Source: Echinometra lucunter
Taxonomy: Eukaryota > Echinodermata > Echinoidea > Camarodonta > Echinometridae
Assembly: GCA_029962745.1 (NCBI GenBank)
Contig: CM057157.1
Coordinates: 31,415,234-31,479,233, forward strand
Reading direction: 5' to 3'
Length of the DNA stretch: 64,000 nt
Shown: positions 42,746-53,900 of the stretch, piece by piece
How the letters are laid out: every line of letters begins with the position of its first letter
Numbering within the stretch: position 1 is the stretch's first letter
Position numbers and translations under genes: made by a program
Notes under the pieces: generated by a model
What the model saw: the letters and a program-made list of their open reading frames with translations, nothing else
Database searches by the model: none
Told to the model about the DNA's origin: nothing

Positions 42746-42894
42746 CTGTGGGAACAAACAACAAAAACAAAAACATTATTACAACCAAGCAGATTGCAAC
42801 ATTTACCAAGTAATAATATTTGATAGTTACTTCAAACTGCAGTCAGCAACATTTTCTATCTTCAGAAGAGGTGGGGTGAGACTGAGAGGTTGAA

Positions 42895-42990
42895 CAAGAT
42901 TTCAAGATTTCAAGATAATTTATTGTCATGTATAAAAAGTACACAAAATTTGTTTACGGACATAGTAATGTGCATAAATGAAAATAAATA
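42895..42990 (-). mobile_element. LINE/SINE 3'-end scrap
   Basis: AAGATTTCAAGATTTCAAGA and TAATTTATTGTCATGTA, followed by ACACAAAATTTG, resemble the antisense of poly(A)-signal-bearing LINE 3' ends (compare 9297-9335 and 62580-62640). It is too short to classify. Confidence 0.35.
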
Positions 42991-43286
42991 ACAGAGTCAA
43001 CTAGATCCAACTTCCAAGTAGAGGCTATACAAGTGTGTCCAGATCTACTTTAGATTTGTTAACAGAATTTCTGATAACTGTTAACGTTAGATCTTGTAAA
43101 CTGATGAATGTGGATAGTAAGACCTAGACTAAAGTAACGGTCAAATGTTAAAGGCTTACAAGAGTTAAAAACACTGGCAAAATCAACCGGGGCCGTCGAC
43201 GTATACACTGTGTTCATTGTGTGCTCTCCAGTCTGCAATGCAGTGTCACTGTTCAGCGCTAGCGGGTCCAAATAACATTATTGATT

Positions 43287-43312
43287 TAGATCTAACGTTA
43301 ACGTTAGATCTA
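43287..43312. promoter_or_regulatory. Perfect 26-bp palindrome of TAACGTTA / AGATCT words
   Basis: TAGATCTAACGTT followed by its exact inverse AACGTTAGATCTA. The word TCTAACGTTAG also occurs at 43327 and 43085, and at 5300, 5465 and 5497 just after exon 1. It could be a binding site for a palindromic factor near the proposed start of the minus-strand transcript, but its role is unknown. Confidence 0.5.
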
Positions 43313-43916
43313 GTCTACACACACTTGCGGTCTAACGTTAGTAATAATCTAATAAATTCTGCCGGAGTATTCAATCACAAAAATCCTGTTGTCTAATCAA
43401 GGTCTGAATTTGATTTTTCATGACGCCAAACTTCTGATTTGAACAATGTTAGATATCAAAACTGTTCAAGAACGGTCAACGTGAACACCAGAATTATCAT
43501 AGATAGCCCCCGGCATTAGCCCGGGGGAGCTACCTCGAGTACATGGTGCGAGAACGGTACCCGCGGTCAATCTAGCTCATGACGATGAAAACCAAACTGT
43601 AAGTTCGAGAGTAAATGTTTCTAGCTGTTTCGGAAACAGCTGTTAGCAATTATTTCAAATTGTAAAGAAATTATTGTAGATTAAGAAGAATAGCCAACTA
43701 TTTTGAAACATATGGTCAAATTTCTTATATTTAATCATAATTGCAGTGGTACTCACGTTTTCTCTGTGAAGTAGAAACCTCTAACTTTGTGCGAGTAAGC
43801 ACGTCATGCATAAATTTGCATAATTGTGATGTAATAAGGTCAAATGAATAACCATATGATATTATCGAAGCAAATACATATTCATGAGGCTATAATCCAA
43901 TCAAAGGTGCTTATTT

Positions 43917-43985
43917 CGGTTCATGAATATTTAGAAGGGCTTATTTTCGGCTTCTAATGGACGAAAGCTGGGCGGGGCTTAACCC
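43917..43985. repeat. Dispersed segment shared with 38437-38500, with GC box
   Basis: ATTTAGAAGGGCTTATTTTC, GGCTTCTAATGGACGAAAGC are shared in inverse orientation with 38437-38500. GGGCGGGGCTTAA follows, a GC-box-like site. It may be a mobile-element fragment carrying a promoter-like box. Confidence 0.5.
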
Positions 43986-44402
43986 CATAGGCGTAATGCT
44001 TTCCGCGTGTGCTGCTTTCTGTCTAGCTATATATTTAAAACGTCTTTGATCTGGACAATCTGGCTCCCTGCATTGAGCAGATTTCTTGTTCACACTCTAA
44101 CTTTAGAGCGAGACCTACATGTACATGTAGTCCACTCCAATAATTGAAAGGTGTCATCTGCGCTGGAGCCTGTACTGGACTCCTCAAATCTGGCTGCTAA
44201 CCCAGTATTTTATTAATCTATGAATACTAGTAAATGAGAGAATGAAAATTAATCAGTCATCAGTGATTCATTATGTTTGCTAAAGAAATAACAACCAAAT
44301 CAAGAACAGTACCGGTATATATAGTTTTCACTTTAGAATTGAGATGTTTCAGTTTTTCATGACTTACAGATTTTCTCATACACTTTCTTGGTTCCATTAC
44401 AG

Positions 44403-44590
44403 CGGAAGATGTTCAGACACATCTGCGGAGTTTAAGGACCAAGTTGAATCATATTCTTAAAGAAGATCAGGGACTAGGACCTATCCCAGAAGGATGGCAG
44501 CCTAGGACACCTCGTTGTCGATGGGTGTGGGAGAGATTAGACTTCCTCCTACCATTCATCATCCATCGCAATATCAAATCTAATAACAAG
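44403..44590 (+). CDS. Exon 4: second half of MADF domain
   Basis: The acceptor is CTTGGTTCCATTACAG and the donor AACAAG/GTAAGT (ideal consensus); phase 1 in, phase 0 out. It encodes residues 249-311: AEDVQTHLRSLRTKLNHILK, then CRWVWERLDFLLPFI. These are the second and third helices of a MADF domain (V-x-x-x-L-x-x-L-R-x-x, then W-x-W-x-x-L-x-F-L). The positively charged TKLNHILKE and the aromatic W-V-W fit the DNA-contacting and packing positions of the family. With exon 3 the domain covers about residues 204-302, a normal length. The insertion DQGLGPIPEGWQPRTPR between helices is somewhat longer than usual. Confidence 0.85.
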
Positions 44591-46321
44591 GTAAGTGTAT
44601 GAACTTGCTCCCCCCCCCCCCCTACCGAATTAAGAACATTCAAACAGATATAAGGCTCTGGGTTTTTTTAAACACATACTAGTTGAAATATGATATGCTA
44701 GTTACTCCCCTTCTATCTATCTCTTTCCCTCCCCCCCCCCCCCTCACTCTCTCTATTTGTTTCATTTTTATTCCTTCTTCTTGTGCTATTTCTCCTTTTC
44801 TCATAATCATTTGACCTCTTTGGAGTAGCTTGAAGGTGGTCTCTGGTTTTGGTAAATCTCAGAAAAATATCTTTCACTCTTTCAATTCATTGCTATATGG
44901 TATGAAAGATTGTATCATAAACTATTATGATGTGTAGGATATTAAACAACAACTTTTTTATTTTGGTGCATTTTACAATCAAAATGTCAAAAATTAAAGG
45001 GGGTACCCAATGCAGAAACAATGTTAGTTCATTTAAAAGAGCATGATTTTATTAGCAGAAAATCATCTGTCTAAAGCTTTTTAAAAAGTCGTGTTGCCAA
45101 GGAAACCCCCAAATATGGTAAGATTTCAGGATATTTTTGACCCCTCAGCTGTGACCCAGTTTCAACTGGGTACCCACTTTGATGTCGAAATGACGTCAAA
45201 GTGGGTACCTTGTCGCGCACTTCTAGCAAAATGCGCGCAAAGTATAATACATATTGTACAGTCTAGCGCGCAGCACAACTGCAATGTGCGCAGCTGGGTA
45301 CCCACTTTTACGTCATACCTCATACTCAATTTTTTTGGTCAACTCTTGAGTTTTCATGAGAAAATTAGCCAAAATGCACTGATTTCGATTGAAAATCATC
45401 AAATTTTTAATGTTATTCTTCTTAGAATTCTATCCTTGATCATATATCCAAAAAAAATTTACCATTGTGTAATCACTTTAAGTTTTCGGTCCCCGAAAAC
45501 AGCGTCAACGCAGCATCACACAGTGCCTGTACATGCCTAAAAGCAACAGTAATTCTATTATGCCATAAACACAGTGAAGTGGTGTGAATGTGCAGGGAGC
45601 CTCAGGCATGCAGGGGTCGTAGCGTAGGGCTAAGTTTAACCATTTTCTGTTGCATTCCTTTCAGACATTTACATTAAAATTCACTGGAAATCATGAAAGC
45701 AATCTCACACGAGCTGGTATCTTTTTATGAAAGGCGGACAATGTGAGACTATACTTCATCAGTTTCATACCAGTTCTCTTTTTGCTACCAAAACTAGAGA
45801 CCACTTCTAATTGTTGTCACATTATGTAATGGCTAATCCTTCATGACTGCAATTGATTATCTTTATTTATATTTATATTTGTAAACCTCGGTCCTGGGTT
45901 TTCTATGTATCTTCTTTATTTCAATGTTGTATGTTTTTATAATAAAGATGAATTAATAAAAATGATTTTTGCAATTATCAATTTGTACACAAGACAAGTA
46001 TCGGTCTCTGGGACTGTTTGTTTTTGAATTCAATAGTTCTTTTTTTACTTCAATAGATCCAGTATATACATGTATACATGTACATATAGTGGATTTATTG
46101 AAGTAAGTGTGTCCCCAAAATGGTAAAAAAATGAAATGTAATGTTTTGCATGCTTCAAACATGCTCCAAATGGCCATTTTTCAACCCATAAATCAAGTTA
46201 TCCATTTTTATGGTAGAATAGAGTTCTATCAACTACAACTTGCAAGTTCCCTTATGTAGAAACATTGTCATATCAATCGCCTTTCGAAGCAAAACATTTC
46301 ATGTGCATCAAGATTGAGAAA
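44591..46321. other. Intron 4, first part
   Basis: It contains C-runs (44610, 44732) and an inverted repeat at 45150-45215, otherwise nothing recognised. The 149-codon open frame at 45091-45540 overlaps that inverted repeat, lacks any family resemblance and is not called a gene. Confidence 0.4.
45160..45320. repeat. GGTACCCACTTTGACGTC inverted repeat with third copy
   Basis: GGGTACCCACTTTGATGTC (45167-45185) faces TGACGTCAAAGTGGGTACC (45191-45209), an 18-bp stem with one mismatch. A third copy, GGGTACCCACTTTTACGTCA, lies at 45297. The stem contains a CRE-like TGACGTCA. Confidence 0.7.
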
Positions 46322-47360
46322 CTAAACTGTGCACAAAGAGTTAGTCCCCCCTAAAATGAACTTTAAAGAGGCCAACAAATGGAAAATCATGGGGAAAACG
46401 AATTTGCAAAAGGCTTGTTTACTTGTACACTATAATCCGTCCGTTATGCGAGCCCGTCAGACTAATGCGACAAAAGTTCGGACAGCACGAAGTTTACGGA
46501 ACTCAACCTAGTCACACACTTCGGGTTCTCACATTTCTCAACAACTCTAAGTGTTTAGACTCTTAACAGGTCTCATCGTGTTCACTTGAAGAAACGTCTT
46601 GTATAATGCTCCAACATTTCAAAATACAAAATATAGTTTACTTCTGGTTTGTTAGTCTAGCCATTAAACTCCATTGCCTTTCCCCGACACGTCGTCGCCG
46701 CGGATTACGTAACACCCCTTAGGCTCTCCCAGGGAGCTGGCCATGTAATTTTTTTCCATATGACTAGCTGTTTATTAGCTTTTTCATTGCGCGAAATTTG
46801 AAACACATATGGCAATAAATCACAGTTGTTTAGAATGGATTATCCCTTTTCTTGAAACTCGAGCGGCCGACTGCATTCCCCCTCTCTCATTCGAGATCAC
46901 CCTGCCTTTCCCCATGATTTCTCATTTTCTAGCCCCTTTAATTACTTTTTAACTAGGAGGAGTTATTAAAATCTAATCATATATCCGTGTAGCTTAACTT
47001 CTTAGCAGCCCTTTTTGTAGAAATTATGTAGATTCGCCAAGTCATGCTTCAGTGAACATGACAAATGCAAAATTGTCATTTTTTGAAGTTCACAAGCCTG
47101 CTGTCATGCCTGTGAAAATGGCAAAAACTGTAAGTTTGACATTTTTTGCACAGTGAATTTGATCCACTGCAGAGGAATGACACTTTTGCATTTATGTCAT
47201 GCTCACTGAAGCATGACTTGGCGACTCTCCATAATTTCTACAAAAGGGTTGCTAAGAAGTTTAGCTACACGGATGTATGATTAGATTTTCATAACTCCTC
47301 CTAGTCAAAAAAAAATCAAAGTTCGTTTTAGGGGGGACTTACTTTTTGTGCACAGTTTAG
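46322..47360. mobile_element. Large fold-back element, ~1 kb
   Basis: Outer ends CTAAACTGTGCACAAA and TTTGTGCACAGTTTAG are exact inverses, followed by GTCCCCCCTAAAA / TTTTAGGGGGGAC. Inner arms (46955-47085 and 47195-47312) pair over about 120 bp: CTAGGAGGAGTTATTAAAAT with ATTTTCATAACTCCTCCTAG, and GCCAAGTCATGCTTCAGTGA with TCACTGAAGCATGACTTGGC. The left arm is interrupted by about 570 bp (46375-46945), a later insertion. No coding content. Confidence 0.8.
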
Positions 47361-47571
47361 AAGTAATTTCTAGTTTCTAAACCTTGCAACTTCTCTTTTT
47401 GCAAGGGAGAAACATATCTTTGGAAAAAGCAAGTGTGTATTTCTAATGGAAAATATGAACTGTTTATATCTAATTCACAATCATTTTTATTCATAAATTT
47501 AGAGTCACACGTTTTACAATTTCACAACTGAAAAGGAGATGAGGAAACCTTCAGTTTCAGTTGATGAAAGA

Positions 47572-48152
47572 AGGTGGGTGCCAGAGGCATTATGTTTTCG
47601 GGTTGTCTGTCCGTCCGTCTGTACATCCATCCGTCCATCCGTCTCGTTTTCGTTCCCGCGATAACTTAAGAACCATATGACGGATCAACTGCAAACTTGG
47701 CTCATGTATATGGAGGAACAATGATCTGATTAGATTTGGGGGTCACGAGGTCAGAGGTCAAAGGTCAAAGGTCATAGAGGTCATTTACATGAAAATGGCT
47801 TGTTCTTGCAATAACTTAAGAGCCATTTGATGGATCAACTTCAAACTTGGGTTATGTATGCATATGGGAGGGACAAAGATCTTATTAGATTTAGGGGTCA
47901 CTAGGTTACAGGTCATAGATGTTATTGTATATTGAAAATTGCTTATTCTCATGATAACTTAAGAACCATTTAACGGATCAACTTCAGACATGGCTGACAG
48001 ATGTCATTTAAATAGAACCATTTTTTTTCCAATTTTGTACTCTAAATGTATCCTGAATAATACATTTCCCATAATTAAAAGTGGTATATATTTCTGATCA
48101 GGCAAGGGCGGGGGCACAAATTTCGACTGTACGCGATCAAGGATTCATCTAG
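47572..48152 (+). mobile_element. Helitron-like family A, older copy
   Basis: The head is truncated (GCATTATGTTTTCGGGTTGTC then a GTCC/ATCC tract). It has about three diverged units with GCGATAACTTAAGAACCAT and AGGTCAGAGGTCAAAGGTCA, then GGGCGGGGGCACAAATTTCGACTG, an eroded hairpin, and the conserved end GATTCATCTAG followed by T at 48153. It is more diverged than the 21.4- and 34.5-kb copies. Confidence 0.65.
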
Positions 48153-48929
48153 TATTGAAATGTTCCCTCTTTTGCAGACAGAAGCAACTACCCCGTCACA
48201 CCGCACTTTTTAAAGTGTTTTCATTAATCTGAGAGGAAGCGTAGCAACAGAGCAACAGAAATGGAATATGGAAGCCCTGTACTTTAGAGCAAAGGAAATG
48301 TCATTATATATCATTTTACAGCAAAATGAATTCTTGAAAGGGGGCCCCACTGAGGAGGCAAAATAGATTTTGCAACTTTGCAAGCAAGAAAAATTAGATT
48401 AGGCCTATATCATGTTTTTAAAGAAATTGCATTTCTCAACACTAGAAAGCTATTTGTATTATTCTCTAAAATGGTGATATGGGTTAAGAGGGGGGAGAGC
48501 AAAGATGATTTGACTAAAAAGCTGATCGCAATACCACAAATTATATTGTCATGGTGGGGAGGGGCAAAATAAATCCTCCCTCCCTCCCTCCTTCCCCCCC
48601 CCCCCCCCCCATGAAGCGAGCATCTGCCCCTGTTTTCTAAATAAATGTAGGCCCTACTGAGAAACATTGCTTCTAATTAGTATATGAGGGAGTGTAGCAA
48701 CCGAATAAGAAAAATTTTGATTTTTGAATGCTGAAAGGTTGCATTTTAGAGCACTAATATGCTTATTTTATTCCAGCACCTATGAAATGATATATGCATG
48801 GGACTACATGTACATAAAGATTTTCCAGTGGATAAAAGTTCAAATTGTTTAGATGTTATAGTCCATTATATAATAAAAAATGGCAATTTAATAACTTCGG
48901 AACCTAAGAATTAAGTATTAATTATTTAA
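48153..48929. other. Intron 4, including a G/C-run scrap
   Basis: No exon is seen. A CTCCCTCC/C-run block at 48575-48612 next to CATGAAGCGAGCATCTGCCCC is another G/C-run family remnant. Confidence 0.35.
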
Positions 48930-49815
48930 TGAGGTTTATGTAACTGAAGCAATATTCATTGATCTAAAGAAGGCATTTGGCACAGTTGATCATCATTAGA
49001 AAAGTTACGTAATACTGTTGTCAAGGGTCATGAGTTACAGTGGTTAGGTACTACTGAGAAGAGGGGTCCAAATAACTAAAATAGGTGACCACATGTCTTC
49101 ATTTGCCCCAGTTACCAATGGAGTACCACGGGGTTCATTGGTACAGCTGATGTTACATAAATAGTTTACATTCTGCTTTCATTTGTTTAAACTGCAAGGA
49201 GCATGTGTACATAAATGCTGATGATACTATATTGCTTTTCAGAGCAAAAATGTAGATGAATTATGAAATGATATGCCAGTTGGTTTGCAGGTAGCAGAAA
49301 AATGGTTAATTCAAAATAATCTGATACTAAATTTGAAGAAAATAAAGTTTATGTTGTTAGGGACTTGTCAAAGACTTGCAGCATTCTCTAATTTGGATCT
49401 ACATGTAATCTTTATAATCAGCTCAGCAGATTAAAAGAGTAAAAGTATTCACATATCTGGGAGTAATGCTTGATGAAAATTGTTGTGGAAAGAACACATT
49501 GATTATGCAGCCAAAAAAAAATTGCAGAGGCACGGATAGGGTTCTTAAGACGATCTGCAAAACCTTAATTACCAACTGAGATTTTGAAAATTTAGTGTTG
49601 TTCCCTGATCATGTCCCTGTTAGATTACTGTGATGTTACATGGTCATATGCCTCAAAAATACTTGATAGATTATTCAAATTACACTGTAGAATGGCTAGA
49701 ATGATTCGCGGGGCTCATCCGTGAACTCATATAGTGGAGATGTTTATCGTCGTAAATTGGCAAGAACTACCTATTCAATGGAATCACCATAGAATGATTC
49801 AGGTGCAGTACATAT
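48930..49815 (+). mobile_element. Decayed LINE reverse transcriptase (CR1/jockey-like)
   Basis: Frame-shifted + strand translation gives RT motifs in order: AIFIDLKKAFGTVDHH (motif A, 48948), TNGVPRGSLV (motif B, 49117), YINADDTILLF (motif C, catalytic ADD, 49205), then WLIQNNLILNLKKIKFML (49300). Later there are W-x-Y and LPIQWNHHRM fragments. It has multiple stops and frameshifts. It is the only place in the window where the catalytic YADD-type box is visible. Confidence 0.75.
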
Positions 49816-49823
49816 AAAAGCCT

Positions 49824-50170
49824 GGGGTGGTATTCCGAGATCCATTTTATTTCAGATAAAATATAAAAAAAATTTATCTCACTTGAAATCAGTGAGATAA
49901 AATACCCTTAAAATCTTTTCAAATCGGTATTCTGAGAACCATTTTATCTTCATTTGATCTCACCTAAGACACGCCCATTTATGATGCAGTAACCAATAAG
50001 AAATATTGTTAAATCGCACTGTCATCTCCCAGCCAATGAAATTCCTTTCCGCCAGTAGGTGGGGCAAGAGAGTGCGAATGCGTTATTTGTACAAATTTCA
50101 ATATGCTGCTTGCGCTTGCATTCAAACGCAAATGCGTTTTGACTGGTATTTTCGGTGAAAAATAACTTTG
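49824..50170. mobile_element. Left end of a GGGGTGGTATTC TIR element
   Basis: It starts GGGGTGGTATTCCGAGATCC then ATTTTATTTCAGATAAAAT, analogous in layout to the element at 31301 (same first 12 bases, then an alternating TTTTA-rich repeat). An internal direct repeat, CGGTATTCTGAGAACCATTT, occurs at about 49926. I could not find a matching right end. It abuts the LINE relic. Confidence 0.5.
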
Positions 50171-50572
50171 GTATTTTCCGAGGTATCATCATACCTTTTC
50201 AGGATCATTTCAGGGCCAATATTAGTCAATAAAAATCTTTAAATTCAATTCACTCATCATACGGGAATGTTGCTAGAGTAATGCAGTCGATGATCATGGT
50301 ATACTCTTTATTTTTGTCTGAATACTAATAGCGAATTTATCCAGAAAGATTGTACATACTTTCTTGTGTTGATTTGTTGAAATAGATTAATTTTCTGTAG
50401 TTTTTCGATCAATCATTTACTTAAAATAAGGCAACAGAGCCATTGTGAAAAGCTGTTCTATAACTTATAATGCTACCCTGTGTAAATAAAACTACAAATA
50501 AATGAAATGAATAAATAATGCTGGAAATTAAATTTTCTTTTAAAATTGCATTTTGTGTACAATTTCAGTATG

Positions 50573-50800
50573 TCCCGTCTGTCATATTTTTATTGTCCCG
50601 TCTGTCACACTCACTTTTTTTACATTTTTCCCTCAAAGCCGAATGAAATTTTAGATATTTACTGGTAAGTTTTAAGAAGGCAGTGACAAGTTATATGAAT
50701 ATACACATTTTGTTTCAAGATTACTCCATGAGGAGAGTTGAGTCAAAAAGCATCAAAGAAGAAATAGCTTTGTAAATTCATGTCCCGTCTGTCACTCTGA
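50573..50800 (+). repeat. Three copies of TGTCCCGTCTGTCA
   Basis: The 13-14-mer occurs at about 50574, 50596 and 50781. The first two are separated by only 8 bases and the third lies 185 bp downstream. The unit may be part of an unrecognised element. Confidence 0.6.
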
Positions 50801-51078
50801 ACTTAGGCCCTGCCCATATTTTGTGGGCTCGAAAATGAAACTTGTCCTCATTTGGTAGAAAAAATACCATAGTCCATACATGTAAGTCATGTTTTACATC
50901 AATGAAAGCATAGCTTTCACATGAAATACAAAATATGAGGCCAAGATATAAAAAAGTATGAGTTGGCTGTCTCCCCTGTCATGTTGGAATCATCCACTTA
51001 TTAAATTTCTAAAAAAATAATAAGTTCTATTTTTAACTAATTGATTACGCAAATAAATTTTATCCAAATTATCATGTA

Positions 51079-51367
51079 CAGTGGAAACTCTGTAAAAGGG
51101 AGATCTGGGGGGTGTAACATAAAACATACAATCAATCTTACGATTGATATCAATTGTAAGTCTATGACAAACCATGTACTAAAGAGATACAATTGATTGT
51201 AAGATTGAATTTTTCTCTTTATGTTACACCCCCTGATATAACAAGGTAATATTCTGGTCCCAGCTCTTTATGTGTTATTGATTTTTTAACCCTGATGTAA
51301 TGAGATTCCTGCTGTAACAAGGTAATTTTGATGGTCCCAAGGACTTCGTTGTACTGAGTTTCCACTG
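51079..51367. mobile_element. TA-flanked Tc1/mariner (pogo-like) MITE, 289 bp
   Basis: The ends CAGTGGAAACTC and GAGTTTCCACTG are perfect 12-bp inverses bordered by TA (51077-51078 and 51368-51369). This is the TIR type and target site of pogo/Tigger-like elements. A second inverted repeat, GGGGTGTAACATAAA (51112) with TTTATGTTACACCCC (51217), is nested inside and may be another MITE. GATT/AATC-rich arms lie between. Confidence 0.8.
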
Positions 51368-51369
51368 TA

Positions 51370-52658
51370 TTAGCTATAGATCACTCAAATCAGCCTGGAG
51401 GCTGGACAACAATATTTTTCAGCGCAAATATTCTTGAAAGCATGATTATCAATTTTTCAATATAAAACTTTGCGACATCCAATTATATCCTATGTGTTTA
51501 TTGTTGTAGCAATTTTTTATGTTATCGTAAGGTTGTATGCACATCGTATGTGTTGTTTTGTTGTGCACCCAAATGAAAAATGTCCTGCTGCAACATAGGT
51601 TCAAAATTCATTTTAAAAGATAATATCAATATGGGGGGGGGGGGGCAGCAGAGTCGTTTTAGGGTTAACTTTGTGTAACACTGGGTTGAATGAGAAGCTA
51701 AATTGTTTGATGTAACATCTGAAAAGTCATTTCTAACTGCCTGTTCCAGCAAAATATGAGAGGTGATTCATAATACTGTCATTACTTTTCTAAAGATCCA
51801 ACCATGGGTAATAGAAATACCTAGGGAAGATTCTGAATGCAGGCACATTATACCTCTGTATTCAGCTCTAGATTCTTCCTCTTTAAGATGGCTAGCTCAC
51901 TTCCAAGTGCAGGACTTTCTTAATTTGTAGCTTAATTGAACACAACATTCTATAACAATTTGCTGTCCAGAGATGCATCATGCACATAAAGCAGAGTTGA
52001 AAAGATTTTGTTGAGCTGTGGGATGTCAGCATAGGTCAATGCTCCAAGAAAATGTATAAACTGGTTTCTAATTCTTCTTCTTTGTGAATTTTCAGATCCC
52101 TCAAAGTGTTGTAAAGCTATTTTATCATGGTTAGAAAAACACAAAAGACCAGAGCCATAATTCAATACATATGTATACATGAAATGAATGTTTTTGTGTA
52201 TTTTGTTATCTCAACTATTCTAGGTGTGAACTACCAATGTGGTGATAATATGCTTCACCATAGTGAAACAAATTGATCTAAGATGAAAGGTCATAGATGG
52301 TATTATGCACAAAATTAATGAGTTTTGATTTCACCATATCTCAACTATCTTGTATGCATAACTATGAGGAGACAAAGTGCTCAGACTTTGGGGTTGTAAG
52401 GTCAAAGAGGTAACAAGAAGTAACATGTTATTATACATGTAGGTTTCTTATTCTAGTTATCACATTATTTCAAAACAGATTTTAACTATGAACTTTACTG
52501 AATTTAGATTAGAAGCAGAAGATGCAGTGCTTGTCATTTTGTGTAAACTGCAAAGAAATGTAATATTTGTGCTGCAGCTATGGATAGCCTATTTTCCCAT
52601 TTTTAAATTATTATTTTAGAGTCATAAAATGTACCATGTGTACTTTTGATCACTCCAG
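51370..52658. other. Intron 4, end
   Basis: Nothing is recognised apart from a G-run at 51634 and, at 52290-52440, weak traces of AGGTCA-bearing tandem elements (ATGAAAGGTCATAGATG, GGTTGTAAGGTCAAAGAGG). Confidence 0.35.
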
Positions 52659-52898
52659 GTTCCAAAGGGTAGCTCTGGGGAGGATTCCCCCTCAGGGGGG
52701 TCTGATATCAGCATGGGCATGGACCCTGTACCAGGACCTAGTAACAGCAAGGATGCAGGGCCAGCACCCAGTCTCAGAGAGAGCTATGTAACTGCACAGT
52801 CCAGGGTTCGAGGCAAGACTAAGGCTGGAAGAAAGGATATTCCTTCAAAGAAATCCAGACTGGTTGTGAGTGCCCAATTGCGAGAACTGAGAACAAAG
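52659..52898 (+). CDS. Exon 5: basic/Pro-Ser linker of the regulator
   Basis: The acceptor is GATCACTCCAG and the donor ACAAAG/GTAGAA; phase 0 in and out (exactly 80 codons, residues 312-391). The first half is Gly/Ser/Pro-rich (SSGEDSPSGGSD, PVPGPSNSKDAGPAP). The second half is basic, with KTKAGRKDIPSKKSR (364-378), a good candidate nuclear localisation signal. It has no folded domain and is the linker between MADF and BESS. An exon of multiple-of-three length in phase 0 could be skipped without frame change, so isoforms lacking the basic linker are possible. Reading through the donor soon leads to a stop. Confidence 0.75.
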
Positions 52899-53900
52899 GT
52901 AGAAGTTAACGCATTTGATCATAAGACTCCAGATTTGAAGGGAAGTTTGCAGTATTGGTTGGTGTATATGTGCAATCTTTTCAGGGGAAGGGGGGGGGGT
53001 GAATTTTGATGATCTAAATATTGATTTGATTCCTTAAATGTGAGGCAATTTCTGTGAAAAAGCCTTTAAGTTAGAAATAGAGAGGTTGAGATTGTTTACT
53101 GGTAGAGAAAATGAGCATTCCAGATATTTCCAGCTGACAAAACATATAATCAGTATCATGAACAGTGGTGTAATGTGAATCATATCAGATCCACTTTGGG
53201 ATTGAAGAACAAATAACTGTACAGCATACCATATATCTAGATTCTTGGCCTCTGATTGGTCAAATATGCAAGCTTGAAATTTACTACTGACTACCGGGCA
53301 GTATAGCATAAAATATTGACTGGGCATACAGTAGTTCTTCTGCGTAGAAAGCAATGATGCAACAGATGCGTATGACATTAACAATGGATATGTGCAGTTT
53401 GACACATGCACTACTTTTAGATTGGTTTCCATTCTAATTTCAACAAGCATATTTTGTTGAAATATCCATGTGTGGAAATCCACACTCAGGATGTGGAATA
53501 TGAAGCAAATGTTGACTGTTATGGGTTTTTTTTTTTTAGCAAGGCTGAAATTATACCTCCTCAGTGATCTCAAGACTGTATTAAGCCCTCAAGTTTATCT
53601 CAGGCAAAGTACAGTTTTCCAGATCACTTTGGGCTATAGTTTGAACCATACCCCCCCCCCCAAAGCAGTCACTAGTTTTATAATACTATAGCCGGCATCT
53701 ACAAACTATAACTTATGTGCTCCTACCAAAGAATACCTTGCCTACTTTACTTTGTGTGCTATTGTTAGTAGATGTCTTATACTAAACCCCTCCAAAAAAA
53801 GTTTCAAAGCTTGGGTATGATTGATTATATCTTTCTTCACATTGCATAATCCTTGCTATGTTTAGTATCATTAATAAACATGTAATTCCTCTAGGACTTT
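52899..53900. other. Intron 5, first part, nothing recognised
   Basis: It has a G-run at 52986 and a C-run at 53651. The 179-codon open frame on the minus strand (53034-53573) has no recognisable family and is treated as chance, with low certainty. Confidence 0.35.

Noticed and set aside
45091..45540. 149-codon open frame on the + strand
   Set aside because: It overlaps an inverted repeat, has no recognisable domain, lies in an intron, and its composition follows the local sequence.
53034..53573. 179-codon open frame on the minus strand
   Set aside because: Its composition is unremarkable, no family resemblance or splice pattern is seen, and there is no repeat support. Chance is the simplest reading, though I cannot exclude a decayed element.
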